Made by a program: the position numbers and the translations under genes | Assembly (NCBI GenBank): GCA_045648765.1 | Contig: JAZROQ010000005.1 | Span: 1 to 15,987 of the forward strand | Direction: 5' to 3' | Source of the DNA: RGIG3009 sp045648765 | GTDB lineage: Bacteria; Bacillota; Clostridia; Oscillospirales; Acutalibacteraceae | DNA length: 15,987 nucleotides | Shown: positions 14,182-15,987 of the stretch, in pieces | Layout of the letters: each line of letters begins with the position of its first letter | Numbering within the stretch: position 1 is the stretch's first letter | Notes under the pieces: generated by a model | Seen by the model: the letters and a program-made list of their open reading frames with translations, nothing else | What the model was told of the DNA's origin: nothing | Databases searched by the model: none

Positions 14182-14859
14182 CTATTGTATGTTTCTGCAC
14201 AATTCGTATTTAGAAATAGCACTGCGTGCCATGGGAACACCGCTGAGCAACCGTTTTATCGCGTATGGTAAGGCGTCATCATACTTAACTTCCAGCACCA
14301 TACGGTCGGATGGGAAAATTGGTGCGGTTGGTACATCTTTTTTGAACAAATCCACAGAATATCTGCCGCTGCTGATATGTTTGTCAAAAGTGATACGAAC
14401 ATCTTTAAAAATAAAAGCTTCGCGGTAGTAGTCAACCAGTACAACGGGGCGCAAAAGACGTGTGCGATGCTTTAAGTAAAAATTGCGAATAAGCGGATAT
14501 TCGCTTTGATACATCCACCACGTGTCCCCCCGACAAATGGAATCGACTTGCTCTCGGGTAAGAGGTGCGGACAACTTTTTGGTCATTTGACCGATTTTTT
14601 GTTTGGATTCCAAACGGATAAACGAATCGTCTAAGTCGTAAAAGCGAATACGAAATTTTTCACGTTTTTCGATACCGTCGACTTTATCTGTAAGGCCGCT
14701 TTGCAAATAATCGTCAAAATACAGACTGCGAATAAAATAGTTGCCGTCTTCGTGCATAACATGAGCATCTTTTTTCATGCCTGCTTGCAACCGTGATTTT
14801 AGCTGAAGATAAGCGGCAGTACTGATAAAATATTTATTTTCATACCGAAAACCATTCAA
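14182..14859 (-). CDS. VTC-domain polyphosphate polymerase-like protein
   Basis: Cytosolic protein of 225 residues resembling the catalytic VTC domain (CYTH/TTM superfamily tunnel fold), which in yeast Vtc4 builds polyphosphate from ATP. Seen: the opening 'FRYENKYFIS' with E7-x-K9, 'SLYFDDYL' (45-52), 'EKFRIRFYDLD' with R70 and R72, 'LESKQK' with E84, K86 and K88, 'RPVVLVDYYREAF' (137-149), 'VRITFDK' (154-160), 'MVLEVKYDD' with E190 and K192, and 'AISKYELC' with K217. These basic residues on alternating strands and the late Glu are as expected for the tunnel and the metal site. No SPX domain and no membrane helix are present. The start is a TTG at 14859, well supported by AGAGGGGG 8 bases upstream; no in-frame ATG exists early on. 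The DUF4956 gene follows after 9 bases. Polymerase activity is inferred from family. Confidence 0.87.
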   Translation of the reverse strand: MNGFRYENKYFISTAAYLQLKSRLQAGMKKDAHVMHEDGNYFIRSLYFDDYLQSGLTDKVDGIEKREKFRIRFYDLDDSFIRLESKQKIGQMTKKLSAPLTREQVDSICRGDTWWMYQSEYPLIRNFYLKHRTRLLRPVVLVDYYREAFIFKDVRITFDKHISSGRYSVDLFKKDVPTAPIFPSDRMVLEVKYDDALPYAIKRLLSGVPMARSAISKYELCRNIQ

Positions 14860-14867
14860 AAGTACTG

Positions 14868-14875
14868 CCCCCTCT
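14868..14875 (-). promoter_or_regulatory. Ribosome binding site supporting the TTG start of the VTC gene
   Basis: AGAGGGGG on the minus strand, 8 bases before the TTG at 14859. An out-of-frame ATG four bases further on could mislead a gene finder, but only the TTG frame encodes the VTC domain. Confidence 0.75.
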
Positions 14876-14893
14876 TTTCACATAAAATAACAA

Positions 14894-14921
14894 TTTTTAC
14901 TATAACATATTTTAGTAAAAA
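14894..14921. repeat. Inverted repeat over the VTC operon promoter, possible operator
   Basis: TTTTTACTA (14894-14902) and TAGTAAAAA (14913-14921) are perfect 9-base arms separated by 10 bases. The left arm covers most of the minus-strand -10 box and the right arm reaches the -35 area. It is AT-rich and has no T-run logic as a terminator, so an operator is more likely than a hairpin. Confidence 0.6.
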
Positions 14922-14926
14922 GTAAA
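14899..14926 (-). promoter_or_regulatory. Promoter of the VTC-DUF4956 operon
   Basis: Minus strand: -10 TATAGT (14904-14899) preceded by TGT (extended -10), with a weak -35 TTTACT (14926-14921) at a 16-base spacing. Transcription would start near 14892, about 33 bases before the TTG start. Confidence 0.6.
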
Positions 14927-14945
14927 AGGCTTTTTTGCAATTTTA

Positions 14946-14974
14946 TTGACAAACAAAACACTTTCTTATAAAAT
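14946..14974 (+). promoter_or_regulatory. Promoter of the pyridoxamine kinase gene
   Basis: Consensus -35 TTGACA (14946-14951), 17-base spacer, -10 TAAAAT (14969-14974). The predicted start near 14981 leaves a leader of about 20 bases, so there is no space for a riboswitch. Confidence 0.75.
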
Positions 14975-15001
14975 GAACAGCAAGGAAAGGGGATTTACGC
15001 T

Positions 15002-15844
15002 ATGAAACGCATTGTGACAATACAAGATATCTCTTGCGTTGGAAAATGTTCGCTGACGGTAGCTTTGCCTATCATTTCGGCTATGGGTGTAGAAACCTCT
15101 GTTATTCCGACGGCAGTGTTATCCACGCATACCGCGTTTCGCGAGTTTACTTTTCGGGATCTCACAGCAGATATCGAACCAATCTCCAAAGTTTTGCAAC
15201 AAGAGAACATTACGTTTGACGCCATTTACACAGGGTATTTGGGGTCGTTTGAGCAATTAGAGTTGATGTCCCGCTTTTTTGACACGTTTAAAAAAGAAAA
15301 CACGTTAGTTTTTGTGGACCCTGTTATGGGTGATTTTGGGAAATTGTATGCCGGGTTTTCATCGGATTTTGCCTTGGCAATGGCAAATTTATGCAGCAAA
15401 GCTGATATTATCGTTCCCAACTTGACAGAAGCTTCGTATATGCTGGGTATCCCCTATTGCCACAATAATTATGACAAAGCGTATATTCAAGACGTTCTGC
15501 GCCAATTGACGGCTTTGGGCGCCAAAAAGGCTGTGCTTACCGGTGTAAGTCTGCAACCCAATATGGTGGGGGTTATGGCCTACGATTCCGAAGAAGACCG
15601 CTTTTTTGAATATTACCGTGAAAAAATTGACGTGACATACCACGGTACGGGTGATGTGTTTGCCAGCACTTGCTTGGGCGCTTTGGTAAACGGTAAAACG
15701 TTGGAAGAAGCTTTGCGCATTGCCACCGATTATACCGTGGAAAGTATTTTCCAAACCGAAAAGGATCCTGATCATCGGTGGTATGGGGTGAATTTTGAAA
15801 GCAGTATTCCCTATTTGATCGAACGACTGTACGGTAAAGAATAA
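15002..15844 (+). CDS. pdxY: Pyridoxamine/pyridoxal kinase
   Basis: Ribokinase-superfamily kinase that phosphorylates pyridoxal/pyridoxamine at the 5' position for vitamin B6 salvage. Of 280 residues, the N-terminal block 'QDISCVGKCSLTVALPIISAMG' is split by family-typical 'VIPTAVLSTHTAF' (35-47). Then come 'FDAIYTGYLGS' (72-82), 'VDPVMGD' (105-111), 'VPNLTEA' (138-144), and the phosphate-binding/catalytic loop 'HGTGDVF' (214-220) with the base D218. Those features and the size fit PdxY/PdxK of the pyridoxamine-kinase type, not ThiD. AAAGGGG lies 9 bases before the ATG. It is a single gene with its own promoter, divergent from the VTC operon, and upstream of the tRNA. The choice of pdxY over pdxK as a name is uncertain. 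Confidence 0.9.
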   Translation: MKRIVTIQDISCVGKCSLTVALPIISAMGVETSVIPTAVLSTHTAFREFTFRDLTADIEPISKVLQQENITFDAIYTGYLGSFEQLELMSRFFDTFKKENTLVFVDPVMGDFGKLYAGFSSDFALAMANLCSKADIIVPNLTEASYMLGIPYCHNNYDKAYIQDVLRQLTALGAKKAVLTGVSLQPNMVGVMAYDSEEDRFFEYYREKIDVTYHGTGDVFASTCLGALVNGKTLEEALRIATDYTVESIFQTEKDPDHRWYGVNFESSIPYLIERLYGKE

Positions 15845-15862
15845 AAAAGATTATTTTTTCTC

Positions 15863-15891
15863 TTGACAATCCCCTTGTTATCCGTTATAAT
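15863..15891 (+). promoter_or_regulatory. Consensus promoter of tRNA-Val
   Basis: TTGACA (15863-15868), exactly 17 bases, TATAAT (15886-15891): a full match to the sigma-A consensus, as expected for a stable RNA gene. Transcription would begin near 15898, about 14 bases before the mature 5' end. Confidence 0.9.
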
Positions 15892-15911
15892 AACTTTCGT
15901 TCGATAGCAAT

Positions 15912-15987
15912 GGACGTTTAGCTCAGCTGGTAGAGCATTCGCTTGACGTGCGAAGGGTCAGCGGTTCGAGTCCGTTAACGTCCACCA
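15912..15987 (+). tRNA. tRNA-Val (anticodon GAC)
   Basis: A complete 76-base cloverleaf. The acceptor stem GGACGTT pairs with AACGTCC without mismatch. The D arm is GCTC/GAGC, the anticodon stem TTCGC/GCGAA around loop TTGACGT (anticodon GAC, reading GUC/GUU), the variable loop GGGTC, and the T arm AGCGG/CCGTT around TTCGAGT with one G-T pair. The discriminator is A and CCA is encoded. The 3' end is the last base of the window, so more tRNA genes may follow on the same transcript. Confidence 0.96.

Noticed and set aside
14921..14940. AAAAGGCTTTTTT-like element as a terminator
   Set aside because: Stem of at most five weak pairs with almost no loop, placed upstream of genes in both directions; no gene ends there.
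15389..15775. Minus-strand frame of 128 codons opposite the kinase gene
   Set aside because: Shadow of a well-supported kinase on the plus strand.
15841..15861. A-rich/T-rich element after pdxY as an intrinsic terminator
   Set aside because: The stem would be A-T only with no GC core, too weak to call.
1..15987. CRISPR arrays, insertion sequences, phage or toxin-antitoxin genes
   Set aside because: No spaced direct repeats, transposase, integrase or small paired genes were seen; both strands are filled with housekeeping genes.

Overview
The window looks like ordinary chromosomal DNA of a low-to-mid-GC Bacillota, most likely a Clostridia/Oscillospirales-type gut bacterium. The reasons are strong AGGAGG-type ribosome binding sites, consensus sigma-A promoters, many TTG/GTG starts, a zinc-finger ClpE-type unfoldase, a clostridial-type EcfA1-EcfA2-EcfT module and a DUF5711-like protein next to a CvpA protein. 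The taxonomic placement is inference. I see no insertion sequence, prophage, CRISPR array or transfer boundary.

Minus strand, about 11460 down to 1: udp (uridine phosphorylase) has its own extended -10 promoter. It is followed by a very compact run: ruvC, ruvA, ruvB, a class I methyltransferase, ecfA1, ecfA2, ecfT, truA, a DUF5711-like membrane-anchored protein, a CvpA-family membrane protein, pgsA, and a ClpE-type ATPase cut by the window edge. From ruvC onward no gap exceeds 19 bases, and several stop/start codons overlap. A good promoter for the run lies in the last codons of udp. The unit mixes Holliday-junction repair, RNA modification, vitamin uptake, phospholipid synthesis, envelope proteins and protein quality control.

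Plus strand, 11506-13498: an ABC-F translation factor (YdiF-like) is driven by a promoter whose -35 box abuts the -35 box of the divergent udp promoter, within one short palindrome. It ends at a perfect 30-base palindromic terminator that also serves the converging gene pair.

Minus strand, 14859 down to 13501: a two-gene operon encodes a cytosolic VTC-type polyphosphate polymerase domain and a DUF4956 multi-pass membrane protein. This pair is the least understood part of the window. It resembles a split version of the yeast VTC complex (catalytic domain plus membrane part). The DUF4956 protein also has an MgtC-like layout.

Plus strand, 14946-15987: a pyridoxamine/pyridoxal kinase gene with its own promoter, then a consensus promoter and a complete tRNA-Val(GAC) ending on the last base of the window. 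Both strands are almost fully coding. The only gene-free stretches are the roughly 110-base udp/ABC-F divergent region, the 142-base VTC/pdxK divergent region and the 67 bases before the tRNA.
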